Assembly: GCA_020048795.1 (NCBI GenBank) | Contig: JAIFMA010000039.1 | Location: forward strand, 1 to 35,890 | Direction: 5' to 3' | Source of the DNA: Rhodoferax sp. | GTDB lineage: Bacteria; Pseudomonadota; Gammaproteobacteria; Burkholderiales; Burkholderiaceae_C | DNA: 35,890 nt | Shown here: in pieces, positions 16,733 to 25,850 of the stretch | How the letters are laid out: each line of letters starts with the position of its first letter | How positions within the stretch are numbered: position 1 is the stretch's first letter | Made by a program: the position numbers and the translations under genes | Notes under the pieces: model-generated | What the model was told of the DNA's origin: nothing | Databases searched by the model: none | The model's input: only the letters and a program-made list of their open reading frames with translations

Positions 16733-19482
16733 GGGTTTTTCGCCAATGTCAAGGACTTGAACCGAAACACAAATTCACCCGCATCAGCCACATCCATGTG
16801 AACTGCGTTGAACGGGGATGTCATGGAGATGCGCTCCAGCACCTGCTGCGAAAGTTCTGGCAACACTGAGTGGGCCAGAATATGATCAATGTTGCGGGCA
16901 CCACTATCGACCTCGGTGCAGCGGGCCGTGATGACATCCTCCACCAGCCGTGACCAGGTAAAGCTGGCCTTGTGGTTGCTTTCAAAACGTTGGGCCAGCT
17001 TGCCCAGCTTGAGACCAACGATCGCGCGAATCTGTTCGTCGCCCAGATGGTAATACGGCACCAGTGCCAGACGCCCGAGAAACGCAGGACTGAACCGCCG
17101 CAGCAATTCCGGCCGAAGTTTGTCAACGAGTTCTTCCGGGTCGGGGCGATTCCCTCCTTGGGAGGCCTGCGTGATCACATCCTGTGCCGCGTTGGATGTC
17201 AGCAGAATCAGGGTGTTCTTAAAGTCAATCAGAACGCCTTCACCATCTTCCATCGTACCTTTGTCAAAGACCTGAAAAAACATTTCCAGCACATCCGGGT
17301 GTGCCTTTTCCATTTCGTCCAGCAGCACCACGCTGTAGGGCCGACGTCGAACGGCTTCGGTGAGCACCCCACCACGACCGTAGCCCACATAACCAGGTGG
17401 CGCACCTTTAAGGCTTGACACGGTGTGGGCTTCCTGAAACTCCGACATGTTGACGGTGATCACGTTACGTTCACCACCAAACAGCAAGTCGGCTAATGCA
17501 AAAGCAGTTTCAGTCTTGCCCACGCCGCTGGGACCAACCAGCAGAAACACGCCAACGGGCTTGCCGGGGTCGTCGAGATCAGCCCGAAAGGTGCGGACAC
17601 GCCGGGCAATCGCATCGAGTGCCTGATCCTGACCAACGACACGCTCAGCCAGCTTTTCCTTGAGATTGAGCACCGTATGCAACTCGTCGGTCAGCATCTT
17701 CCCGACTGGCACACCTGTCCAACCCGAGATAACCTCGGCAACAACACCGGCATCGACACAAACCGGAATCATCGGCTCATCGCTCTGCAACGCTTCCAGT
17801 CCCTTTTCAAGCCTGCGCAGTGTGATCGTCATCCATTCGGCATCTTGATCTTCGTCAAGGGCGGCGGCACCATGTTGAAGACTCACGCTAATTCTCTTGC
17901 GCAATGCCACAATTTCGGCGACAGAAAGCTTTTCTTCCGTCATTTTGTCGGTCAGTCGTTTTTGTTTTTGTCGCAAAGTGGCAAGTGTGGCATTCAGTGC
18001 AGCCATCTCTTGCTGATGATCATGCCCGGTCGCCGTTTCATGCCTTAACACCCGCATCTCGTTTTCATTCGATGCGATGTCACGGGCGACCGATTCAAGC
18101 TCGGCGGGCAAACTGTTTTGCCCTATGGCGACTCGGGCGCAGGCGGTATCTAGCACACTGATGGCCTTGTCAGGAAGCTGGCGACCGGTGATGTAACGGT
18201 GCGACAGCTTGACCGCTTCACGCACGGCTTCATCAACAATTTCAACGCCGTGATGTTTCTCAAGCGTCTCAACCATGCCGCGCAGCATGTCAATGGCCGC
18301 CTCTTGGGTCGGTTCGTCGACTTTGACGACCTGAAAGCGCCGAGCCAGTGCAGGATCGCGTTCAACATATTTCTTGTATTCGGCCCAGGTAGTGGCGGCG
18401 ATCGTGCGCAGTTCACCACGTGCCAGTGCCGGTTTGAGCAAATTGGCAGCATCGCCCTGCCCTTCGGCACCACCAGCACCAATCAGTTGGTGCGCTTCAT
18501 CGATAAAAAGAATGATGGGAGTCGGCGAGGACTTGACTTCGGCGATCACCGACTTCAGCCGGTTTTCAAATTCGCCCTTGACCCCTGCGCCGGCTTGCAG
18601 GAGGGCGAGATCAAGCGAACGCACCGAAACCTGGCGCAGTGCTGGCGGCACGTCGCCTTGCACCACCCTTTGTGCAAAGCCTTCCACCACGGCGGTCTTT
18701 CCGACACCAGCTTCGCCAGTCAGAATAGGATTATTTTGACGTCGGCGCAGCAGCACATCAATGATTTGCCGAATCTCGGCATCCCGGCCTCGAATCGGAT
18801 CAATCTTGCCATCACGCGCCAACTGGGTTAGATCAGCCGTAAATTGGTCCAGTGACGGTGTGCTCGAATTATTCCGGCCCATCACCGGCATTTGTATGTT
18901 GGAATCAACCGCATCGGGCATTGCTGCCGTACCTGGTGTGTTTGTGGACCGGGCCTCGATGGCAACAGGGGTCGCAAGCGGAATCGACAGGGCAGCACCG
19001 GCTGAGCCTTCAGGCGACGACTGCAGCAGCGCCGCGATCTCGTCACGCAAGGTTCCTCTGACTATCTGGAGCAGCGTGGGCACCGAATCAACCAGCCGGC
19101 CACGCAACAGATCTACCTCCAGCAAAGCCAAAATGAGCGTGCCGGACCGGATGTACTGCTGTCCCAGCAACATCGAACTCATTAACCATGCTTCCTGGAA
19201 CAGTGGCGCGAAGTCGGGTGACAAAGCAGGCGTTCGACCGTTGCCACGCTTAAATTTGTCGAGCGCCTGTTGCAACTGGGTCAAAATGGTATCGGGCCGG
19301 ATTGAAAACCGGGCAAAAATCAGCCAGATATCGGGTGCTTCGCTTTCCACCAGTCGCAGCAACAGATGCTCGATATCCACGGTGTAGTGGGTTTGCTGCA
19401 CACAGAGTTCGGCCGCCCGCTCCATCGCTTTCTTGCACTCTGGATTGAGTCGGCCAAGCAGGGTTCGAATGTCTATTTCCAT
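16729..19482 (-). CDS. tssH: Type VI secretion AAA+ ATPase TssH (ClpV)
   Basis: A 917-residue ATPase that disassembles the contracted TssBC sheath. It has an N-terminal Clp-N repeat domain (about 10-155), then a first AAA+ module with Walker A GEAGVGKT (256-263) and Walker B IILFIDEAH (about 323-331). A coiled-coil middle domain follows (about 455-565), then a second AAA+ module with Walker A GPSGVGKT (650-657) and Walker B VVLLDEMEKAH. GAPPGYVGYGRGG is the pore-2 region. The linker around residues 160-210 is low complexity. The length and order are normal for ClpV. It follows tssG after 16 bases and overlaps vgrG by four. Confidence 0.96.
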   Translation of the reverse strand: MEIDIRTLLGRLNPECKKAMERAAELCVQQTHYTVDIEHLLLRLVESEAPDIWLIFARFSIRPDTILTQLQQALDKFKRGNGRTPALSPDFAPLFQEAWLMSSMLLGQQYIRSGTLILALLEVDLLRGRLVDSVPTLLQIVRGTLRDEIAALLQSSPEGSAGAALSIPLATPVAIEARSTNTPGTAAMPDAVDSNIQMPVMGRNNSSTPSLDQFTADLTQLARDGKIDPIRGRDAEIRQIIDVLLRRRQNNPILTGEAGVGKTAVVEGFAQRVVQGDVPPALRQVSVRSLDLALLQAGAGVKGEFENRLKSVIAEVKSSPTPIILFIDEAHQLIGAGGAEGQGDAANLLKPALARGELRTIAATTWAEYKKYVERDPALARRFQVVKVDEPTQEAAIDMLRGMVETLEKHHGVEIVDEAVREAVKLSHRYITGRQLPDKAISVLDTACARVAIGQNSLPAELESVARDIASNENEMRVLRHETATGHDHQQEMAALNATLATLRQKQKRLTDKMTEEKLSVAEIVALRKRISVSLQHGAAALDEDQDAEWMTITLRRLEKGLEALQSDEPMIPVCVDAGVVAEVISGWTGVPVGKMLTDELHTVLNLKEKLAERVVGQDQALDAIARRVRTFRADLDDPGKPVGVFLLVGPSGVGKTETAFALADLLFGGERNVITVNMSEFQEAHTVSSLKGAPPGYVGYGRGGVLTEAVRRRPYSVVLLDEMEKAHPDVLEMFFQVFDKGTMEDGEGVLIDFKNTLILLTSNAAQDVITQASQGGNRPDPEELVDKLRPELLRRFSPAFLGRLALVPYYHLGDEQIRAIVGLKLGKLAQRFESNHKASFTWSRLVEDVITARCTEVDSGARNIDHILAHSVLPELSQQVLERISMTSPFNAVHMDVADAGEFVFRFKSLTLAKNP

Positions 19483-19498
19483 AGGTGCCGAATTTAAT

Positions 19499-20545
19499 TC
19501 AATGGGGAGTGACAGAAACTTGGGCCAGCTTGAGTTGCACGGTCGGCAACTCGCCCCGAAAGGACGCGCTTGTCAGCCATGAAGTCCAGCCCAGGTGCAG
19601 CGGATTTGCGGCACCCAACAGGCAAGGTTTTCGCTCGGTCGGTGCCAATTGCAACTCGATTTTGATGTCAATATCAAGTGGCAAGTAGCGCCGAATCAAG
19701 TAACAGGCAAGTCTGTGTTCGGACGCTCCGGGCAGAAGGCCGAGCAGGCGATTCAGCTTCAGTTCAGAAAAAACCAGTGCGATTCCGCTTCCCTGATCCC
19801 AGAACCGTTTGCCTAGAACAGCCGCTCTGGCAAGCCGTGCGCCACCGATCTCGCTGCCAGACACCAAACGCGTGAACGCATCCGGTTCGAGCCTGCGCCA
19901 GCCACCGACAAATTGCGACCCGTGAACTTGAAGATTCATGCGGTCGCGCAACAGCACCAACAATCCTGTCATCGAGCGCGGTGCCCCACCAAGCAGGCCC
20001 GCATGCCGCAGCCACACGGCGGGCTTCTCGACAGCCTGCCTGCCAGCGCGAAGTCCCAGCGCACTGACAGCATCAAGCGTTGTTGCCAACATGGACTGCG
20101 CCGGCGCATCTGCATTGAGCGCTGTGTTGTGCTTTTTTTTGCTGCGATAAAGGAAAGACAAAAAACGATGGTTAAAAATATCAAGAAAGTCGGCCGTTGC
20201 CCTGTCCTTGCGTGCACGACGCTCAAGCAGAAGTTCAGTAAACGGAAGCGGCAATGGGCCAGTCGCTCCTGCCAGCGATAACACGGTGGTGGACAGCAGA
20301 AAAGGCTCACCGGACTCGGCGCGCTCCGTCACCGACTGCACATCACTGGGCTGAAAAGCAAGGGATACAAAGGCACTCAGTCGAACCGCCTCAAGCTCTC
20401 CAGGCCCGTGAGAAAGGCCCACGGCCACGCAGCCAAGGGCGGATCGCTCCAGCAGACTGATGGCCTGAAACAGGTTAAAACCCTGCGGCCGGGCCATCAG
20501 GCGGGCGATCAAACGACGACTTGGCGGCCAGTCATCGGTTCCCAT
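19499..20545 (-). CDS. tssG: Type VI secretion baseplate protein TssG
   Basis: A 348-residue baseplate wedge protein, partner of TssF and TssE. The N-terminal landmarks are PQGFNLFQAISLLER and, later, GATGPLPLPFTELLLERRARKD followed by FLDIFNHRFLSFLYR, a highly conserved TssG run (quoted only in pieces). C-terminal to this are the LLVLLRDRM and LGKRFWDQGSGI segments. The length is typical. The start lies inside the end of tssF (37-base overlap), which suggests translational coupling of the two wedge proteins. Confidence 0.93.
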   Translation of the reverse strand: MGTDDWPPSRRLIARLMARPQGFNLFQAISLLERSALGCVAVGLSHGPGELEAVRLSAFVSLAFQPSDVQSVTERAESGEPFLLSTTVLSLAGATGPLPLPFTELLLERRARKDRATADFLDIFNHRFLSFLYRSKKKHNTALNADAPAQSMLATTLDAVSALGLRAGRQAVEKPAVWLRHAGLLGGAPRSMTGLLVLLRDRMNLQVHGSQFVGGWRRLEPDAFTRLVSGSEIGGARLARAAVLGKRFWDQGSGIALVFSELKLNRLLGLLPGASEHRLACYLIRRYLPLDIDIKIELQLAPTERKPCLLGAANPLHLGWTSWLTSASFRGELPTVQLKLAQVSVTPH

Positions 20546-22266
20546 TGTTTCCTCGTTTCATCGCCTTGCCGCGCGGCCAGTCGAACGAATGAATTGACTG
20601 ACGTGTACAGGGCAAAAAATCGCGCCAGCACCGCCGACATCAGCAGTGATGACCCCCCGGCAAACGACTCTTCGTCAAATTCCAGGGTCACCTGTGTGCC
20701 GCGACAAAAGCCGCGCCAGGCCTGCGTACCCACATGCGCCGTCGTGCCATGGGCCGACAACCCGGTAATGCCACGGATTTGGGCATGGTCTCGCCGACTC
20801 TCGGAGGCGAACAACATCAACATCTCGCGTAACTGGTCGCGTCCGGTTGAACCATCCACCAGCGACTGATGGTTCAGTGTCAATAGCGACACCAGCCGCC
20901 ACAGTGTTTCACTGCCGAGTGGCGGGTCGCGTTGGGCGGTAGGCTCATACAGGCAGCGCACCCTGGTCGGCTGTGCTGGCCCCTCGGCCACCAGGCGTGA
21001 ACCAACCGGCACCTGCTCGGCAAGCCGCCGATTGGTGCATAGCAGGTGTGCATAGACGACCGACTGGGAGGGCTGGCTAAAGCCCTTGTTGCCATCAACA
21101 AATGACAGGAACAAATCAGTTCCGGTAATATTGGGGCGCAGGCTGTGCTCCCGCCTGGATGACCAAAACACGGTATTGGTGCTGTTGCGAAGATGCCACA
21201 ATGCAGCAAAGTTAGGCACGTCAATGGATTTGTCGGCATCAGGATCTGAAGCGACGACCGACACGATCGAATGTGCTTCGGTGAATATCTCGCGTTGCCG
21301 GTCGGGAACCAACAGGTACTCGTAATGCTGATGGTCGATCTGAATCGGTTCGCTGACACGCGCAAACAGATTGACGATGGGGGTACAACCAAGCCGAAAG
21401 TTGTCAGCAGTCACATGGCGCAGCGCACGCGCCGGTCGATTGAGCTGAAAAACCAGATCACAGTGCCGCCCTTTGCCGAGTTTGCCGCGCAATTGGTGCA
21501 GATCAAAAAAATGAAACTTGCGCGGAAATGCAAAATATTCCTGCAAAAGTCCGTAAGCCGGCTGCGCGTTGGACGGCAGCGGAAGAATCTCCTGGCCTTC
21601 TTCGTAGCCGACTTCGCGCCACGCATCGCGCATGAGTGGTTGCACGCTGCCAACACCTGCCGGATGCACACCAAGCGACGACACGCTCGCCACCAGCGCG
21701 TCGTACAGCGGCATGGTGGTCATCCAGTCACCCTGCAGATGAATGCGCAAGCGGTCGATTTCCAGTTCAGAGAAGTCAACATCAGGGTCGCATTCCAGGG
21801 TGAGCCGCAACACCGACTCCGAGTCAATGCTTGCCCCAGTCACTTGCACCGGCCACAACACGGTGTCCCAGGCAGTACGAAAGCGGCACTGTTGTCCCTG
21901 CACGGTTGTGGCATACAGCATGGTATGGCGGGGAACCCGGAAACCGGCAGTCACCTTGCCTTGTGCCGGGTCCAGCTTGAACTGGGAAACTGACATTGAC
22001 GGTATCGGTTGCACAAGCGACGGGCACAGGTTGTCGAGCAGCGAATAGGCGACATCCGGAAATTCCTGATCCAGCGCCCGATGCACGCGTGCCGATAAAA
22101 AAGCAACCGATTCAATCAGCCGTTCGGTATGCGGGTCCAGCGACTCTGAGCCATGCAGTGTCAGCCTTGAAGCGACCTTGGGGTAGCGACGTGCAAAATC
22201 GACACCTTGACCGCGCAGATAAATCAGTTCACGCTGGTAATACTGCAGTAGATCGCTGTGTTGCAT
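20509..22266 (-). CDS. tssF: Type VI secretion baseplate protein TssF
   Basis: A 585-residue baseplate protein that forms the wedge with TssG. The start MQHSDLLQYYQRELIYLR followed by FARRYPKVASRL is the classic TssF N terminus. Next come ERLIESVAFLSARVHRALDQEFP and LLDNLCPSLVQPIPSM (in part). The middle has LQEYFAFPRKFHFFDL, and the C terminus includes the GRDQLREML and GFCRGTQVTLEFDEE segments. The length is normal. It lies 11 bases after tssE and overlaps tssG. Confidence 0.95.
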   Translation of the reverse strand: MQHSDLLQYYQRELIYLRGQGVDFARRYPKVASRLTLHGSESLDPHTERLIESVAFLSARVHRALDQEFPDVAYSLLDNLCPSLVQPIPSMSVSQFKLDPAQGKVTAGFRVPRHTMLYATTVQGQQCRFRTAWDTVLWPVQVTGASIDSESVLRLTLECDPDVDFSELEIDRLRIHLQGDWMTTMPLYDALVASVSSLGVHPAGVGSVQPLMRDAWREVGYEEGQEILPLPSNAQPAYGLLQEYFAFPRKFHFFDLHQLRGKLGKGRHCDLVFQLNRPARALRHVTADNFRLGCTPIVNLFARVSEPIQIDHQHYEYLLVPDRQREIFTEAHSIVSVVASDPDADKSIDVPNFAALWHLRNSTNTVFWSSRREHSLRPNITGTDLFLSFVDGNKGFSQPSQSVVYAHLLCTNRRLAEQVPVGSRLVAEGPAQPTRVRCLYEPTAQRDPPLGSETLWRLVSLLTLNHQSLVDGSTGRDQLREMLMLFASESRRDHAQIRGITGLSAHGTTAHVGTQAWRGFCRGTQVTLEFDEESFAGGSSLLMSAVLARFFALYTSVNSFVRLAARQGDETRKQWEPMTGRQVVV

Positions 22267-22277
22267 GGAGCGAATGA

Positions 22278-22736
22278 TCAGGTAGTTTTCACCGACCTGT
22301 CGGCGGATGAGTCAAGAGCAATTTCAAAATCCATGCGCCTTAACACAGTGCCTACGAGGGCCTCCGAGGCAATATTGACGCTGACCGACTTAAATGTTGA
22401 TGCGCTGGCATCAAACTTGACCGAAACCTTACCCAGGCGGGGTTCGAAACGCTCCACGGCCAGCGTCAATGCCTGACCCAATACGCCCATTTCGGTGCCA
22501 TCTTGAATGCTGACACTGGAAAAATCCGGAATGCCGTATTCCAGCACCGAGCCATCTCCATCTGCATAATTTTGCCAATGCAGCGAAGAGCGGGTATTGA
22601 ACAAGCGATGAAGTTCTCGTGCAATAGAGTCCCTGATCGCCTGCTCGGTTTCCAGATAACGCGCACCGCTGACTGCATCATCTTGCGAAAGTCGGTCAAA
22701 CAGCGGCACCGCCAAGCCCCTGATCAGCTCAGACAT
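22278..22736 (-). CDS. tssE: Type VI secretion baseplate protein TssE (gp25-like)
   Basis: A 152-residue protein homologous to the T4 gp25 baseplate wedge. Visible landmarks are the N-terminal PLFDRLSQD, the central IARELHRLFNTRSS followed by EYGIPDFSSVS, and the C-terminal ERFEPRLGKVSVKF strand-helix unit containing the conserved E-x-R-L core of gp25-like proteins. Together with TssF, TssG and TssK it forms the platform on which the sheath is built. It is 52 bases after hcp and 11 before tssF. Confidence 0.92.
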   Translation of the reverse strand: MSELIRGLAVPLFDRLSQDDAVSGARYLETEQAIRDSIARELHRLFNTRSSLHWQNYADGDGSVLEYGIPDFSSVSIQDGTEMGVLGQALTLAVERFEPRLGKVSVKFDASASTFKSVSVNIASEALVGTVLRRMDFEIALDSSADRSVKTT

Positions 22737-22788
22737 GCGCCGCGCTCCAGCGTTTCACACAAAACGCAGTCATTGACATGCCAACCGG

Positions 22789-23280
22789 TTACGTCGTCAC
22801 GTTCTTGGCAGCATCGTAAATGAACGATTCCTTGCCATCCGCAGTACCCTCAAGGCCTTGCACGAAATAATCGACGGTGATCTTGGAAAAATTCAAGGAC
22901 AGGGATTCAGAAGGTGTGTCACCTCCAGACGATACGCTCAGGCCTGAAATAAAAACATCCTCGAGCGTAAATTCCATATATTTGGCATTTTGGGCCACTG
23001 CGTCGTTACGTGTGAATGAAATAATGACTTTGCCAATGGGTGATGCAACCGGTTTTGTAAGCATCTTCAAAAGCTGTGGCGTCGCCTTGTCTGAACTACG
23101 CGATAAGGTAACTTCAGATATCGACGGTGTCGATACCGTCCGGGTGGTGTTGGCTGCACCAGCCGCAGATATCCCGATGCCGGCACCCCACTGGAATGAA
23201 TCGACCTGGAGCTTGTCTTTGTAGCCTTCCAACTGGCACGCGCCTTTGATGGAATCTCCAAAATCTACGATGATGGTCAT
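22789..23280 (-). CDS. hcp: Type VI secretion tube protein Hcp (TssD)
   Basis: A 163-residue Hcp. The protein stacks as hexameric rings to form the inner tube and is itself secreted. Landmarks are the N-terminal GDSIKGACQLEGYKDKLQV followed by SFQWGAGIGI, the central ISEVTLSRSSDKATPQLL and the C-terminal LSLNFSKITVDYFVQ. These match the Burkholderiales-type Hcp with ISEVT and SKI motifs. A strong ribosome site (AAAGGAAA) lies about eight bases upstream of the ATG, fitting the high expression Hcp needs. It sits between tssC and tssE with gaps of 54 and 52 bases. Confidence 0.95.
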   Translation of the reverse strand: MTIIVDFGDSIKGACQLEGYKDKLQVDSFQWGAGIGISAAGAANTTRTVSTPSISEVTLSRSSDKATPQLLKMLTKPVASPIGKVIISFTRNDAVAQNAKYMEFTLEDVFISGLSVSSGGDTPSESLSLNFSKITVDYFVQGLEGTADGKESFIYDAAKNVTT

Positions 23281-23334
23281 GATGTGATTTCCTTTGATCT
23301 ATTCAATTAAATTAAAAAAGCTTAACACTGCGCA

Positions 23335-24831
23335 TCAGGCTGCAGGAGCCGGCAGATCGGCCACCAGGCGCACCGAAGCAGTCACTTCTTCAAGTTGAAA
23401 GTGCGGTTTGAGGAACGCAATGGCCCGGAATGCCCCAGGCTTGCCAGCGACTTCGGTGACATCAACCCGACCAGCGCTCAAGGGACTTCTGGCCTTGAGT
23501 TCCTGCGGAGCATCGACGCTGAGCAACACATACCCCGCCAACCAGCGATTAAGATACTGCTGCAACTCATCCTTGGTCTGGAAACTGCCAATCTTGTCAC
23601 GCACAATGACCTTGAGGTAATGTGCAAAGCGGGACGCAGCCAGAAGATACGGCAGGCGAGCCGAAATCTGCGCATTGGCATTGGCATTGTCCTTGTCATA
23701 AACCTTGGGCTTGTTGACGGTTTGGCCACCAAAGAAGGTGGCTGAATTCGACCCCTTGGAATTGACCAAGGCAATAAAGCCCAAGTCGTTGAGTTCCTTC
23801 TCGCGCCGGTCGGTGATGGTGACCTCGGTGGGGATCTTCATCGTGATGTCGCCCTCTGCGGTCTTGTAGGTATGGGCCACCATGCCCTCGACCTTGCCAC
23901 CGCCTTCCACGCCACGAATCGCCGTAGTCCAGTTGTACTTGGCAAAAGCGTCGGTGATGCGCAGGCCCATTTGATAGGCAGAGTTGGCCCAGAGGTATTT
24001 GGAATGGTCAGAGCCGTCCACATCTTCTTCGTAACCAAAGCCCTCCACCGGAATGGTTTTGGCACCGTAGGGCAGACGCGCGGCATAGCGTGGCAGCACC
24101 AGCGACACATAGCGCGAATCCTCCGATTCGCGGAAACTGCGCCAGGCGGTCAATTCAGCACTTTCAAAAATCTTTGAAAGGTCACGCGGAACGCCCAATT
24201 CGGTAAATGACTTGAAGTCAAACAACGCTGGTGTGGCGGCAGCGATAAAGGGCGCATGGGCGGCAGCAGCAACCCGCGAGATACGCTCGAGCAAAGCGAT
24301 GTCTTGCGGATGACGACCAAACGAGTAGTCGCCAATCAGCAGCGAATAGGGGTAGCCGCCAAAGGTGCCGTATTCTTCCTCGTAAACCTTCTTGAACAGC
24401 ACGCTGGTATCGTGATCGACGGCGGTCTCCAAGTCTTTGAGCAGGTCTTTTTTGCTCACGTTGAGCAGGCGCAGTTTTAGCTGCGGACCAGTCTCGGTGC
24501 CAAATACAAAGTCATGCAGGCCGCGCCAAGAACCTTCAAGCGCCTGGAATTGCTCAGAGTGCAAGATCGCATTGAGCTGGTTGGTCAAAATCGTGTCGAT
24601 TTCGGCAACCCGCTCGTTGATTAGCGTCACAACACCTTTGTCGGGGCTGGTCTTCATGCCTTCGTCGAGAATCTGTGATGCCAGCTGGCCGATCAGCTTT
24701 CTCGCGTAGGTGCTTTGCGAAGGCTCGCTGACCATGTGGCCTTCAAGGACGATTTTGTCAAGCAGGCCCAACTCACTGGTTGTGGTGCCTGCTGTGCCGC
24801 CGGATTGGGCGGCTTGGGAACTAGTTGCCAT
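23335..24831 (-). CDS. tssC: Type VI secretion sheath large subunit TssC
   Basis: A 498-residue sheath protein that with TssB forms the contractile outer tube. The conserved ALEGSWRGLHDFVF segment follows IDTILTQQLNAIL-like helix sequence near residue 80-100; further landmarks are SLLIGDYSFGRHPQD, the central RLPYGAKTIPVEGFGY, and the C-terminal LQQYLNRWLAGYV and FRAIAFLKPHFQLEE. The length is normal. I chose the ATG giving MATSSQ, which has GGTGAAAAG just upstream, over an ATG four codons earlier that has none. It is separated from tssB by 51 bases. Confidence 0.95.
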   Translation of the reverse strand: MATSSQAAQSGGTAGTTTSELGLLDKIVLEGHMVSEPSQSTYARKLIGQLASQILDEGMKTSPDKGVVTLINERVAEIDTILTNQLNAILHSEQFQALEGSWRGLHDFVFGTETGPQLKLRLLNVSKKDLLKDLETAVDHDTSVLFKKVYEEEYGTFGGYPYSLLIGDYSFGRHPQDIALLERISRVAAAAHAPFIAAATPALFDFKSFTELGVPRDLSKIFESAELTAWRSFRESEDSRYVSLVLPRYAARLPYGAKTIPVEGFGYEEDVDGSDHSKYLWANSAYQMGLRITDAFAKYNWTTAIRGVEGGGKVEGMVAHTYKTAEGDITMKIPTEVTITDRREKELNDLGFIALVNSKGSNSATFFGGQTVNKPKVYDKDNANANAQISARLPYLLAASRFAHYLKVIVRDKIGSFQTKDELQQYLNRWLAGYVLLSVDAPQELKARSPLSAGRVDVTEVAGKPGAFRAIAFLKPHFQLEEVTASVRLVADLPAPAA

Positions 24832-24882
24832 TCTTTTCACCATTCAAAAAATGAGGCGCGCCGGGGCGCTCCAAAGGGTTGA

Positions 24883-25434
24883 TTACGCTGTCGGAGCTTC
24901 TTCCGCAACGGCGGGTGAAGTTTCAGGTGCCGCTTCGACCGGTGCCGATTGCGCCTGGCTTTGGACAGTCTTGAGGTCTTCGGTGTTCTTGACAACATTT
25001 TCAAGCAGGTCGTCAAGCTCATCGTTGCCATCAAGCTTGGCCAGCAGGTCGCGAAGTTGCGCACGCGCTTCAAGCAGCTTGGCCAGCCTGGGCACCTGTT
25101 TGACGATGGCTTCAGGATGAAAATCGGCGAAGCTGTTGAAATTCAACTCGATCTTTAGGTTGCCTTCACCCTTGAGTGTGTCAGGGACCGAAAGGTCAAG
25201 TCGGGGTGCAATTTTGACCATGACATCGTCAAAATTGTCGCGATCAATTTCGACAAAACGACGATCCTTGAGTTTGGCCTGTGGCTGCGCTGGCTGGCCC
25301 GAAAGGTCGGCCAGCAAACCGACCAGTAAAGGTAACTCCTTTTTTTCAACCGCGTCGCCGATTTCGACGTCATAGGTGATTTGGACACGGGGCGGGCGAT
25401 TGCGCCCTACCCATTTTTGCAGACTTTCCGACAT
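24883..25434 (-). CDS. tssB: Type VI secretion sheath small subunit TssB
   Basis: A 183-residue protein. The start MSESLQKWVGRNRPPRVQI is the typical TssB N terminus, followed by ELPLLVGLLADLSGQ, the FVEIDRDNFDDVM segment, LNFNSFADFHPEAI and LLEARAQLRDLLAKLDGN. The C terminus is an Ala/Glu/Pro-rich tail that contacts ClpV in the assembled sheath (family knowledge: the ClpV-binding helix is on TssC, so the tail role here is uncertain). GAGGA lies five bases before the ATG; an in-frame ATG 30 codons earlier encodes a non-homologous Phe/Cys-rich stretch and is rejected. This is the first gene of the T6SS operon. Confidence 0.95.
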   Translation of the reverse strand: MSESLQKWVGRNRPPRVQITYDVEIGDAVEKKELPLLVGLLADLSGQPAQPQAKLKDRRFVEIDRDNFDDVMVKIAPRLDLSVPDTLKGEGNLKIELNFNSFADFHPEAIVKQVPRLAKLLEARAQLRDLLAKLDGNDELDDLLENVVKNTEDLKTVQSQAQSAPVEAAPETSPAVAEEAPTA

Positions 25435-25848
25435 AAGCTTCCTCACATAAAAAGGATTGACAAAGCAAAAGCAACGCATTTTCCAGGCGACCCTGGCCAC
25501 CAAGAGCTTAAGGACAATCGGCACATCGCCGAAGCGAAGTTCCTTGACTGGAAAAAAAATTGTAAGTGATTCTTAACTGATTACCAGAACAAATTTGTAC
25601 CAAGGGTTTCCACTATGAACGATGATTCAAAAATCTCCAGTCTTCATCATTCCATGCCGCCGTCACTACCGGCTGCCGTGCATGCAGACGCGACAGAGAT
25701 GCCATGCTTTTAAGTGTTTTATGCCTCCAGCCCTTATGCAATAAGCGCAGGTAGCTATGAATTATGGATTTATTTGGGTGTAAAACTTGCTCTCCAAGGC
25801 TTTGCTGAGAGCAAAGGTGAATGGTCATGCCGACGCAATTAAATTGCG
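25435..25848. other. Intergenic region upstream of the T6SS operon
   Basis: About 414 bases between the 403-aa gene and tssB, both on the minus strand. The promoter of the T6SS operon is expected here, but I cannot point to a convincing -35/-10 pair or a sigma-54 site. Small structures seen are a 10-base palindrome ACAAATTTGT within 25585-25605 and a hairpin CCAGG/CCTGG (25483-25496), which would lie in the tssB leader. No credible coding sequence is present. Confidence 0.5.
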
Positions 25849-25850
25849 TC
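25832..25850. repeat. Perfect hairpin at the stop codon of the 403-aa gene
   Basis: GACGCAATT and AATTGCGTC pair perfectly around a single central base, starting inside the TGA of the 403-aa gene. On the minus strand it is followed by GGCATG, without a T-tract, so it is at best a weak terminator. It could be a protein-binding palindrome or an mRNA-stabilising end. Confidence 0.4.

Noticed and set aside
25585..25610. Possible sigma-54 promoter upstream of tssB (TTGGTAC...TTTGTT on the minus strand)
   Set aside because: The GG and GC elements are not 10 bases apart and the -12 GC is missing.
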